41,711 nt of DNA, from contig JBBSBK010000022.1 of the NCBI GenBank assembly GCA_038251315.1, positions 1 through 41,711 on the forward strand, given 5' to 3'. The translations under genes and the position numbers were made by a program. The notes beneath the pieces were generated by a model that had not been told where the DNA came from, searched no databases, and was given only the letters and a program-made list of their open reading frames with translations. This stretch comes from JBBKXP01 sp038251315. Its GTDB lineage: Bacteria; Pseudomonadota; Alphaproteobacteria; Rhodobacterales; Rhodobacteraceae. This document shows positions 33,428 through 41,086 of the stretch, in pieces. The stretch's first letter is position 1. Every line of letters begins with the position of its first letter.

Positions 33428-33886
33428 GCGAAATCCTGTCAAACCGCCCCCCGGTGCGACAACCATAGGGTGCGGCGGCGGATCGGGCCAGATATCGCGT
33501 CACGTCGCACCCGGTTATGGCAATCGGGCCACAGTTCGGGGGTTGAGGATCGACGTCAGACGCTGACAACAGGGTCAGTCCCGACCCGCGTGCAGCTACC
33601 GGACCGTCTGGCCGATATGGGGGTCAGGTTTGCGAGTCGGACGATCAAGCATTTCTGTGGCGGCAGGGCGGGTCGGGCCGGGGGCGGCACCGGGGCCCGA
33701 GCAACTCGCCGGGTCCGCACCCCGTGAGGCGATTGGTGATCGTGGGCGACACGGCTCCGCCAATGGCATCGGACTATGTGGCGGTGACGCCGCATAAGTT
33801 GGCAGGCCAGCAGGCGCTCAGGTTGTTGATGACGCATTTGATGGGGTGAATGGAAAAATCGGACGAGACGGAAAAGTGGCTTAACC
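33428..33886. other. 459-nt intergenic region with a long hairpin
   Basis: This gap upstream of the LpxR-like gene holds no convincing gene. A strong hairpin (33463-33477 with 33503-33520, 5+10 bp with a 3-nt bulge and a 25-nt loop) and a direct repeat ATCGGGCCA (33482-33490 and 33523-33531) are present near lpxR. A 41-codon frame (33724-33849, GTG start) has some coding-like codons but no family match. A longer minus-strand frame is probably non-coding. Confidence 0.5.
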
Positions 33887-36172
33887 TTACCCACATTTCG
33901 AATACCCGCACGACGCGCAGGTCATGCAGCCTTCGACCATTTGCAGCGTATATTGCCCGCAACTGGAACAGGCCGGTCCGCGACCGCCGTTAACCACGAT
34001 CGCCTCGGCCCGTGGGTCCGATTTCAGGCCCAACCCCTCGCCCGCCAGAAACCCGGTCTGGATCATGTGCCGTTCGATCACGCCGCCGATGGCCGCAAGG
34101 ATCGACGGCACGTACTTTCCCCCCATCCACGCGCCGCCGCGCGGATCGAACACCGCCTTCAACTCTTCGACCACGAACGACACATCGCCGCCGCGCCGGA
34201 ATACCGCCGAAATCATCCGGGTCAGCGCCACCGTCCAGGCGAAATGCTCCATGTTCTTGGAATTGATGAACACCTCGAACGGGCGGCGATGGCCCGCGAT
34301 CACCAGATCGTTGACGGTGATATAGATGGCATGTTCGCTGTCGGGCCATTTGAGTTTGTAAGTCGCGCCCTCAAGCTCGTTGGGGCGGTCGAGCGGTTCG
34401 GACAGATACACAACCTCGGCCCCCTGACCGTGGTTGTGGCCGTGATCGTGCGCCTCGCCCGGCACGGTCTCGGCAGCCTCGCTGACCGACAGCACCGACC
34501 CCGTCACGTCGTTCGGGCGATAGGTCGTACAACCTTTGCAGCCCTGATCCCACGCGGCCATATAGACCTCTTTGAAATCGTCAAACGCAATATCGACGGG
34601 GCAGTTGATCGTTTTGGAAATGCTGCTGTCGACCCATTTCTGCGCCGCCGCTTGCATCCGCACATGGTCGAGCGGCGCAAGGGTCTGGGCATTGACGAAA
34701 TAGTCCGGCAGGGGCGCGTCGCCATGCAGGTCACGCCACATCTGAACCGCGTAATCGATGACCTCTTCTTCGGTGCGCGATCCGTCCTTTTGCAGCACCT
34801 TGCGGGTGTAGGCATAGGCGAACACGGGTTCTATTCCCGACGACACATTGCCTGCATAAAGGCTGATCGTGCCGGTCGGGGCGATGCTGGTCAGCAGCGC
34901 GTTGCGTATGCCATTTTGACGGATGGCATCGCGCACATCGTCATCCATGTGCTGCATTGCCCCTGACGCCAAAAACTTGTCAGCATCGAACAGCGGGAAC
35001 GCGCCTTTTTCGCGGGCCAGTTCGACCGACGCCAGATAGGCGGCGCGGGCGATGGCGTGCAGCCAGCGATCGGTCTGCGCAGCGGCCTCTTCGGACCCAT
35101 AGCGCAGGCCCACCATCAGCAGGGCATCGGCCAGCCCGGTCACGCCCAGCCCGATCCGGCGTTTCGCCAGCGCCTCGGCCTGTTGCTGCGGCAGGGGGAA
35201 TTGCGACACATCCACGACATTATCCATCATCCGCACGGCGACGGCGACCAGATCGGCCAGTGCGGCGTCGTCCAGCGCCGCCTTGACACTGAACGGGTCG
35301 CGCACCAGTCGCGCCAGGTTGACCGACCCCAGCAGGCAAGCCCCATAGGGCGGCAGCGGCTGTTCGCCGCAGGGGTTCGTCGCCGCGATGGTTTCGCAAT
35401 AGGACAGGTTGTTGGCTGCATTGATCCGGTCGATGAAAATGACGCCCGGTTCGGCGTGGTCATAGGTCGACTGCATGATCGCATCCCACAGGGCGCGGGC
35501 CCGCACGGTGCGGTAAACGGTACCGCCGAACGCCAGATCCCACGCGCCACCCGCCTTGACCGCCGCCATGAACGGGTCGGTCACCAGCACCGACATGTTG
35601 AACATGCGCAGGCGGGCGGGGTCGGATTTGGCGGTGATGAACGCTTCCACATCGGGGTGATCGCAGCGCATCGTCGCCATCATCGCGCCGCGCCGCGATC
35701 CCGCAGACATGATCGTGCGACACATCGCGTCCCAGACATCCATGAACGACAAGGGGCCCGACGCATCGGCGGCGACGCCTTTGACCAAAGCCCCCTTGGG
35801 CCGCAGCGTGCTGAAATCGTAACCGATTCCGCCGCCCTGCTGCATCGTCAGCGCGGCCTCGCGCAGCGCCTCGAAGATGCCGCCCATCGTGTCGGGGATC
35901 GTGCCCATGACAAAGCAGTTGAACAGGGTGACGCTGCGCGCGGTGCCAGCCCCGGCGGTAATCCGCCCGGCAGGCAGGTATTTGAAATCTTCAAGGGCGG
36001 CATAGAACTTGTCCTCCCACAGGGCCGGGTCGGTTTCCGGGGCCGCAAGGGCACGGGCGATCCGTCGCCACGTATCCTCTACCGTGTCGTCGATGGCGAC
36101 GCCGTCGGCCGATTTGAACCGATACTTCATGTCCCATATCTGTTCTGCAATCGGGGCGGCGAATCGGGTCAT
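33887..36172 (-). CDS. nrdJ: adenosylcobalamin-dependent (class II) ribonucleoside-diphosphate reductase
   Basis: The 761-residue enzyme reduces ribonucleotides to deoxyribonucleotides with a coenzyme B12 radical. The cysteine that starts the redox chain is in LFNCFVMG, the finger-loop cysteine in NPCGEQPLPPYGACLLGSVNL (in two blocks), and the C-terminal tail has CSSCGQYTLQMVEGCMTCASCGYSKCG (in blocks), a zinc-binding, redox-active end typical of this class. A His-rich insert HDHGHNHGQ is at 575-583. ATG at 36172 is chosen; the upstream open frame has no family resemblance. No class I nrdAB is visible nearby, so this may be the main enzyme, but other copies could lie outside the window. Confidence 0.95.
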   Translation of the reverse strand: MTRFAAPIAEQIWDMKYRFKSADGVAIDDTVEDTWRRIARALAAPETDPALWEDKFYAALEDFKYLPAGRITAGAGTARSVTLFNCFVMGTIPDTMGGIFEALREAALTMQQGGGIGYDFSTLRPKGALVKGVAADASGPLSFMDVWDAMCRTIMSAGSRRGAMMATMRCDHPDVEAFITAKSDPARLRMFNMSVLVTDPFMAAVKAGGAWDLAFGGTVYRTVRARALWDAIMQSTYDHAEPGVIFIDRINAANNLSYCETIAATNPCGEQPLPPYGACLLGSVNLARLVRDPFSVKAALDDAALADLVAVAVRMMDNVVDVSQFPLPQQQAEALAKRRIGLGVTGLADALLMVGLRYGSEEAAAQTDRWLHAIARAAYLASVELAREKGAFPLFDADKFLASGAMQHMDDDVRDAIRQNGIRNALLTSIAPTGTISLYAGNVSSGIEPVFAYAYTRKVLQKDGSRTEEEVIDYAVQMWRDLHGDAPLPDYFVNAQTLAPLDHVRMQAAAQKWVDSSISKTINCPVDIAFDDFKEVYMAAWDQGCKGCTTYRPNDVTGSVLSVSEAAETVPGEAHDHGHNHGQGAEVVYLSEPLDRPNELEGATYKLKWPDSEHAIYITVNDLVIAGHRRPFEVFINSKNMEHFAWTVALTRMISAVFRRGGDVSFVVEELKAVFDPRGGAWMGGKYVPSILAAIGGVIERHMIQTGFLAGEGLGLKSDPRAEAIVVNGGRGPACSSCGQYTLQMVEGCMTCASCGYSKCG

Positions 36173-36237
36173 GGCGGCAGGCCTTTCGGGGACGCTGTGC
36201 GTATCTCTGGAAGAATCAAAGCGGGAGACATACGTTA

Positions 36238-36253
36238 CCACCACATCTAGGGG
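36238..36253. promoter_or_regulatory. candidate NrdR box
   Basis: On the minus strand the 16-mer CCCCTAGATGTGGTGG resembles the NrdR box consensus (acaCwAtATaTwGtgt), matching about 11 of 16 positions. It lies upstream of nrdJ and the divergent DUF1489 gene. A second box at the normal spacing was not found, so this is tentative. Confidence 0.3.
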
Positions 36254-36277
36254 CGGAACAAGAACGTGGCCACGCAT

Positions 36278-36706
36278 ATGGGCGAATTGAATCTCATCAA
36301 ACTGTCGGTCGGCACGGAATCCGTCGCCGACCTTGCCGCGTGGCACCAGACCAAACGCGCACGGACCGACGACGGGCTGCCGCGCCATATCACCCGCATG
36401 TGGCCCAAACGCGCCGACGAACTACTCAACGGCGGCAGTATCTATTGGGTGATCAAAGGCGTGCTGCTGTGCCGCCAGCGGATCGTCCGGCTGGATGAGG
36501 TGACAGGGGGCGACGGAATCCGCCGCTGCGCCATCGTGCTGGACCCGGACCTGCACCTGGTCGAGGCGACGGCGAAACGGGCATTTCAAGGCTGGCGGTA
36601 TCTGCCGTCCGGCGAAGCGCCGCGCGATCTGGCGAAGGCCCGTAAGGGCGACGATGCGCTGCCGCATGCGCTGAGTTCGGCTTTGGCGGAAATCGGCGTG
36701 CGCTGA
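36278..36706 (+). CDS. DUF1489 domain protein
   Basis: A 142-residue protein of DUF1489, an alphaproteobacterial family of unknown function. It begins MGELNLIKLSVGTESVADL, with a central PRHITRMWPKRADELLNGGSIYWVIKG block in two parts and IVRLDEVTG. The ATG at 36278 fits the family start; a GTG at 36266 (VATHMGELN) has a slightly better ribosome-binding site and is a real alternative. It is divergent from nrdJ. Confidence 0.85.
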   Translation: MGELNLIKLSVGTESVADLAAWHQTKRARTDDGLPRHITRMWPKRADELLNGGSIYWVIKGVLLCRQRIVRLDEVTGGDGIRRCAIVLDPDLHLVEATAKRAFQGWRYLPSGEAPRDLAKARKGDDALPHALSSALAEIGVR

Positions 36707-36715
36707 AATGACAAA

Positions 36716-36738
36716 GGGCGGCGCCAGATGCGCCGCCC
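36716..36738. terminator. strong hairpin terminator between convergent genes
   Basis: GGGCGGCGC (36716-36724) and GCGCCGCCC (36730-36738) form a perfect 9-bp GC stem with a 5-nt loop. On the minus strand TTT follows, so it most likely ends the HdeA-like gene, and may serve DUF1489 on the other strand. Confidence 0.6.
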
Positions 36739-36764
36739 CGGTATCATGACCGAAAGGCCTTTGA

Positions 36765-37235
36765 TCACTCGGTCTGCAGGGCCGTCACGACCAGCGTATC
36801 GGGCTGACCTTCGCAAGCCGTGAGGATGAACGGTACGACTTCATCATCGGCCATGTCAGCCATTGCGTTCGGTGTCGCCGGGTCAGACGTGCCTGAACTG
36901 TCCACAATCTCGGTGTCGCCCATCGGCTCGGTCGTGCCCAGCACCGTCGTACCAGTGGTGTCTGGCGTCGCCTCAAAGGTGGTTCCCGAGCTATCCACGA
37001 CTACGGTGTCGCCGGACGTATCCGACATCTGACCGTTCGGATCGATATCAGTGCCCGAAAAACTCTTGAATTCGAGGCCCGAGGTACGCATGCCTGTTGC
37101 ATCCAGATCCATGAATTGCGCGCAGGTCATGGAGACCAGGCCAACCTGCTCGGAATTGGACGATTGGGCATACGCGGAACTTGCTGCCGAGATGGCAAGT
37201 GCGGAAGCGGCGATTTTCAATATGGTACGTGTCAT
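36765..37235 (-). CDS. secreted HdeA-like protein with an acidic repeat insert
   Basis: A 156-residue protein with a signal peptide (residues 1-23, ending AYA). It has two cysteines, Cys38 in VSMTCAQFMDLD and Cys141 in LTACEGQPDTLVV, which are the position and context of the HdeA/HdeB acid-chaperone disulfide. Between them is a Thr/Ser/Asp-rich stretch with two near copies of GDTxxVDSSGTxxxATP (75-91 and 106-122). HdeA homology is a cautious call, as the central part is longer than usual. It is a stand-alone gene ahead of a strong terminator. Confidence 0.55.
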   Translation of the reverse strand: MTRTILKIAASALAISAASSAYAQSSNSEQVGLVSMTCAQFMDLDATGMRTSGLEFKSFSGTDIDPNGQMSDTSGDTVVVDSSGTTFEATPDTTGTTVLGTTEPMGDTEIVDSSGTSDPATPNAMADMADDEVVPFILTACEGQPDTLVVTALQTE

Positions 37236-37407
37236 TGTTAACTCCTTCGGATGCGCGGCGATATCGCCAGCGCTTGAACCACAAACGCGATGTGTGGAGT
37301 TTTGGTTCCCGGTCCATGTCGGATTATCGTCACGTTACCGGCATTGACGCCGTGCCGTCTGCCCGCTCCCGGTTCGGTGCCGGGGGCGGGCCAGGTGCGG
37401 GCCGTGG

Positions 37408-37539
37408 TTACTTGCCTTTACCGCCCAGATTGACCTTGTCCTTGCCGGCCATCGAATTGGCCGTGGCGGGTGTCTTGGTCTGCTCCTTCTTGGGCTTCTT
37501 GGTCTCTTTGTTGCCTTTTTGGTTGTTGCCTTTTCCCAT
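37408..37539 (-). CDS. 43-residue lysine-rich protein
   Basis: A short, very basic protein: MGKGNNQKGNKETKKPKKEQ, followed by TKTPATANSMAGKDKVNLGGKGK. The start ATG at 37539 is preceded by AAAGGG at about 8 nt, and the composition (Lys/Asn/Gly, no hydrophobic core) suggests an unstructured, RNA- or acid-binding protein. It resembles short lysine-rich KGN-KKPK proteins of unknown function in other proteobacteria. It is too short for many gene finders and stands alone between the HdeA-like gene and hisG. Confidence 0.7.
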   Translation of the reverse strand: MGKGNNQKGNKETKKPKKEQTKTPATANSMAGKDKVNLGGKGK

Positions 37540-37702
37540 GATCGTGACCCTTTCACTGGTCTGGCGTCGTGCCGTTGTCGAAGGTTCAGAAAGGTCAGGG
37601 TTGCCCGGCGTTGCGCCGGGGCGCTGATCTGGCGGAACAGGGCAGGCGGTCTGCCCCTGGCTTTAAATTAAGGCCGCCGGACCGGTCTGACAAGATGCGC
37701 CG

Positions 37703-38392
37703 TCAGACCCCCAGCATATCTTTCAGGGTGGCAAGCGTCGCCTGGTCGGCATCATCCAAGTCCGCTGCGCGGCTTTCGAACAACGTCGCCTGACTGGCAT
37801 GAATCAACCCATCAGCCAGCACCTTCAGCCCGTTGGCCCGCAGGGTCTCCCCGGTCGAGGTGATGTCGGCAATCGCCTCGGCGGTTTCCGATCTGACCGT
37901 GCCTTCGGTCGCGCCCTGACTGTCGATCAGCTGATAGTCGGCGACCCCGCCGGTGCGCAGGAATTCGCGCACCAACCGGTGATATTTCGTTGCGATCCGC
38001 AGGCGGAACCCGTGCGCGCTCCGGAACGCCGCTGCCGCTGCATCAAGGTCGTCGAGCGTATCGACATCGACCCAAAGTTGCGGCACTGCGATCACCAGAT
38101 TGGCCCCGCCAAAGCCCAAACCCGCGAGCAGGTCGATCCGGCTGCCCCAGTTGGCGATCTTTTCCAGCACCAGATCAGACCCGGTGACGCCCAGATGAAG
38201 CCGCCCGGCCGCCAGTTCGAGCGGGATCTCGCCCGCCGACAGCAACACCAGGTCGACGCCCGCGATCCCGTCGACCAGTCCCGCATAGTCGCGTTCCGAC
38301 CCTGCCTTGCCCAGCCGGACGCCGCGCGCCTGAAACCATTCGAATGTCTTGTCCATCAGCCGCCCCTTGGACGGCACCCCCAGCTTGATCAT
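37703..38392 (-). CDS. hisG: ATP phosphoribosyltransferase, catalytic subunit (short form)
   Basis: The 229-residue enzyme starts histidine biosynthesis by joining ATP and PRPP. The length and absence of a C-terminal regulatory domain identify the short form that needs HisZ. Marks include KLGVPSKGRLMDKTFEW, GLVDGIAGVDLVLLSAGE and the PRPP-binding block LIDSQGATEGTVRSETAEAI, with ADITSTGETL following. It overlaps hisZ by 4 nt (ATGA). Confidence 0.96.
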   Translation of the reverse strand: MIKLGVPSKGRLMDKTFEWFQARGVRLGKAGSERDYAGLVDGIAGVDLVLLSAGEIPLELAAGRLHLGVTGSDLVLEKIANWGSRIDLLAGLGFGGANLVIAVPQLWVDVDTLDDLDAAAAAFRSAHGFRLRIATKYHRLVREFLRTGGVADYQLIDSQGATEGTVRSETAEAIADITSTGETLRANGLKVLADGLIHASQATLFESRAADLDDADQATLATLKDMLGV

Positions 38393-39471
38393 GACGGGCT
38401 CCGCAAGGCGACGACCAGTTCCGGCCGGATCACCGCCCCCACCGCAGGCACCGCCCGGCCCTGCCCCAGCACCGCCGTCAGCGCGTCATAGCGCCCCCCG
38501 GTGGCGACGGGCGGCAGGCCGGGATGGTCGGGGGCGGTAAAGCCAAAGACGAAACCGTCGTAATATTCCAGCGACGACCGCCCATAACTGCCCTCAAACG
38601 CGAGCGTCTCGACGGCGATGCCGAGCGCATCCATCGCTTCAAGGCGGGCTGCCAGCCGGGTCACCGCAGGTTTGATTGCGGGCATGTCGACAGCGATGTC
38701 GCGCAGGTTGCTGAGCACATGCGGGCAGGTTTCGCGCAGCGACAGGATCGCGTCGAGCAAGGCAATCTGATCGCCGCTGATCGGCGCGGCGGCGGCATCC
38801 TCGCGCAGCGTCGCGATCCGGCGGCTGACTTCGGCCATGCTGCGCAGACCGATTTCGGGGCCGGCACCGCCCAGCGGGTCAGCATCCGCGAGCAGTGCGA
38901 TCCGGGTCAGCGGTTGGTCTGTTCGCCCGCCGAAACGGTCCAGCAAGGCGCGAAACCGGCGCGGTCGCCACAGGTGGCGCAGCAGCGCCGATTTACGCGC
39001 CTGCGTCGTGTCCAGCCCCTGCACTGCCGCCATCAGGATGCCGATATCGCCCGTCACCGCCTTGACCGGCAGGCCATGCAGCGCCTGCGCAACCGACGCG
39101 AACACCTCGGCATCGGCGCGGGCGGGGGTCTGGCCGTCAAACACCTCGAACCCGACCTGCAAGTATTCGGTAGGCCGGGTTTCATCAACGTCCTGCTTGC
39201 GGAATACCGGGCCCGCGTAGGTATAGCGGGCCGGATCGGCGCGGGTTTGCATGTGCATCTGCACCACAGGCACGGTGAAATCGGGGCGCAACATCATCTC
39301 GCCACGCAGCGGGTCCGTGGTCACATAGGCCCGCGCCCGGATATCCTCGCCATATAGGTCCAGCAGGGTGTCAGCGGGTTGCAGGATCGGCGTTTCGACC
39401 GGGATCGCGCCCGCCGCCGTGAAATGCGCCGACAGCCGCGCCGCTTCGGCCTTGGCAGCGGGGCTGGTCAC
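38389..39471 (-). CDS. hisZ: ATP phosphoribosyltransferase regulatory subunit
   Basis: The 360-residue HisZ is a paralogue of histidyl-tRNA synthetase that lacks aminoacylation and activates short HisG within a hetero-octamer. HisRS-like features remain: DLYGEDIRARAYVTTDPLRGEMMLRPDFTVPV and DETRPTEYLQVGFEVF (in blocks), but the anticodon-binding domain of true HisRS is missing. It lies between hisS and hisG, with 4-nt overlaps on both sides, an order that supports the assignment. Confidence 0.94.
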   Translation of the reverse strand: MTSPAAKAEAARLSAHFTAAGAIPVETPILQPADTLLDLYGEDIRARAYVTTDPLRGEMMLRPDFTVPVVQMHMQTRADPARYTYAGPVFRKQDVDETRPTEYLQVGFEVFDGQTPARADAEVFASVAQALHGLPVKAVTGDIGILMAAVQGLDTTQARKSALLRHLWRPRRFRALLDRFGGRTDQPLTRIALLADADPLGGAGPEIGLRSMAEVSRRIATLREDAAAAPISGDQIALLDAILSLRETCPHVLSNLRDIAVDMPAIKPAVTRLAARLEAMDALGIAVETLAFEGSYGRSSLEYYDGFVFGFTAPDHPGLPPVATGGRYDALTAVLGQGRAVPAVGAVIRPELVVALRSPS

Positions 39472-40958
39472 TTTTGGCGGTCCAGAATGGCGCGGACGGA
39501 GGCGACCAACTGGTCAAGCGGCACCTCGACCTGACTGGGCCGGTCCTTCCATTCTTCAAGTGTCGCGTTCTTGGCAATCTCGGCGCCAAGGATCAGGTCC
39601 TTGATCTGGACCACCCCCCGCGCGTGTTCGTCGCCGCCTTGGATGATGGCGACGGGCGAGTTGCGCTGGTCAGCATATTTCAACTGATTGCCAAAGTTCT
39701 TGGGGTTGCCCAGATAAACCTCGGCGCGAATGCCCGCATTCCGCAGGTCAGCGACCATCGCCTGATAATCAGCCATGCGATCACGATCCATGACGGTGAC
39801 GACGACGGGGCCTTGGGCGGTCTGATCCAGCCGCCCCTTTGCCTGCAAAGCGGCCAGCAGACGGTCAACGCCGATGGAAACCCCGGTGGCAGGCACCTCC
39901 TGCCCGGTAAACCGCTTGACCAGATCGTCATACCGCCCACCCCCGGCCACCGAGCCAAACCGCTGCGGTCGGCCCTTTTCATCGGTGATCTCGAACGTCA
40001 GTTCCGCCTCGAAAACCGGGCCGGTGTAGTAGCCGAGGCCGCGGACGACGGACGGGTCGATGACGATACGGTCGGGGCCGTAGCCTTGGGCAGCGAGGAG
40101 GTCGGCGATTTGTTCAAGTTCGGCTACTCCCTCGATGCCCGGTTTTGAATTGGCAACTAACTCACGCAGATGCGCGAAGGTCTCGGCAGGATGGTCAGAC
40201 TTAGCCTTCGAAAAGTTGAGAATATGTTCGATTTGCCAATCTGCCAAATTAGCACCTTCCACAAAGGCTCCACTCTCGTCTTTTCGACCCGTCCCAAGCA
40301 TAGCTCGAACACCATCGGCACCCAGTCGGTCAATCTTATCAACCGCTCGTATAGCGATACCGACCCGGTTTTGGTTATCCTCGTCATATTGGGAGTCCAA
40401 CAATCCTGCTGATTCAAATACCCCGTTCAACACCTTCCGGTTATTCACACGGATCACATAATCGCCCCGCGCGATCCCTACGGCCTCCAATGTATCCGCA
40501 AGCATCGCGCAAATCTCGGCGTCCGCCGCCACCGACGCGGCCCCCACCGTATCCGCATCGCACTGATAGAACTGGCGAAACCGCCCCGGTCCCGGCTTTT
40601 CATTGCGCCAAACCGGCCCCATCGCATAGCGGCGATAGGGGGTCGGCAATTCATTGCGGTGCTGCGCATAAACACGGGCCAATGGGGCCGTCAGGTCATA
40701 GCGCAGCGCCAGCCAGTCGCTGTCCTCCTGCCACGCAAAAACCCCCTCGTTCGGGCGGTCCACGTCGGGCAGGAACTTGCCCAGCGCCTCGACCGTTTCG
40801 ACCGCTGCGGTTTCCAGCGCGTCGAACCCATAGCGGTGATAGACCTCGGCGATCTTGCCCAGCATCGCCGTGCGCGCGGTGACTTCAGCCCCGAAATAAT
40901 CGCGGAACCCCTTCGGGGTCTCGGCCTTGGGGCGCGGTTGCTTCTTGTCCTTGGCCAT
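39468..40958 (-). CDS. hisS: histidyl-tRNA synthetase
   Basis: The 496-residue class II synthetase charges tRNA-His. Motif 1, 2 and 3 regions are visible: PKGFRDYFGAE, the YRRYAMGPVWRNEKPGPGRFRQFYQ region, the histidine-specific GLGYYTGPVFEAEL and the GVSIGVDRLLAAL block, followed by the anticodon-binding domain. The ATG at 40958 has AGGAGG just upstream, giving the usual size. It is first in hisS-hisZ-hisG, overlapping hisZ by 4 nt. About 300 bp in the middle (40141-40440) have low GC and T/A-ending codons, suggesting recombination. Confidence 0.96.
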   Translation of the reverse strand: MAKDKKQPRPKAETPKGFRDYFGAEVTARTAMLGKIAEVYHRYGFDALETAAVETVEALGKFLPDVDRPNEGVFAWQEDSDWLALRYDLTAPLARVYAQHRNELPTPYRRYAMGPVWRNEKPGPGRFRQFYQCDADTVGAASVAADAEICAMLADTLEAVGIARGDYVIRVNNRKVLNGVFESAGLLDSQYDEDNQNRVGIAIRAVDKIDRLGADGVRAMLGTGRKDESGAFVEGANLADWQIEHILNFSKAKSDHPAETFAHLRELVANSKPGIEGVAELEQIADLLAAQGYGPDRIVIDPSVVRGLGYYTGPVFEAELTFEITDEKGRPQRFGSVAGGGRYDDLVKRFTGQEVPATGVSIGVDRLLAALQAKGRLDQTAQGPVVVTVMDRDRMADYQAMVADLRNAGIRAEVYLGNPKNFGNQLKYADQRNSPVAIIQGGDEHARGVVQIKDLILGAEIAKNATLEEWKDRPSQVEVPLDQLVASVRAILDRQK

Positions 40959-40984
40959 CAGGGCCTCCTGCTGCGTGGCGCAGG

Positions 40985-41012
40985 CTTTAGCGCGGGTGGC
41001 CTGGAGGGGCAA
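40985..41012 (-). promoter_or_regulatory. putative hisS-hisZ-hisG promoter
   Basis: On the minus strand TTGCCC (41007-41012), a 16-nt spacer and CTAAAG (40985-40990) lie 27 nt before hisS. The -35 is fair and the -10 weak. Confidence 0.35.
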
Positions 41013-41086
41013 CGCGGTTGTGGGGTTCCGGCGATAATGCGGGTAATCGAGGGGAAACGGATTAGACTGCAAGCAGAGGTTCAGCC

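Noticed and set aside
33521..33612. tRNA-like sequence in the lpxR-nrdJ gap
   Set aside because: GGGCCACAGTTCGGGGGTTGAG recalls the 5' half of a tRNA when read in pieces, and GGGCCA/TGGCC could pair as an acceptor stem, but the D-arm mispairs, no seven-base anticodon loop forms, the T-arm motif is absent and no 3' CCA end follows.
33556..33894. 112-codon minus-strand frame in the lpxR-nrdJ gap
   Set aside because: It overlaps the end of nrdJ, is Arg/His/Pro-rich, and has no ribosome-binding site or recognised domain.
36173..36277. Cobalamin riboswitch ahead of the B12-dependent reductase
   Set aside because: The gap is only about 105 nt and lacks the B12-box-like conserved blocks; a full riboswitch would not fit.
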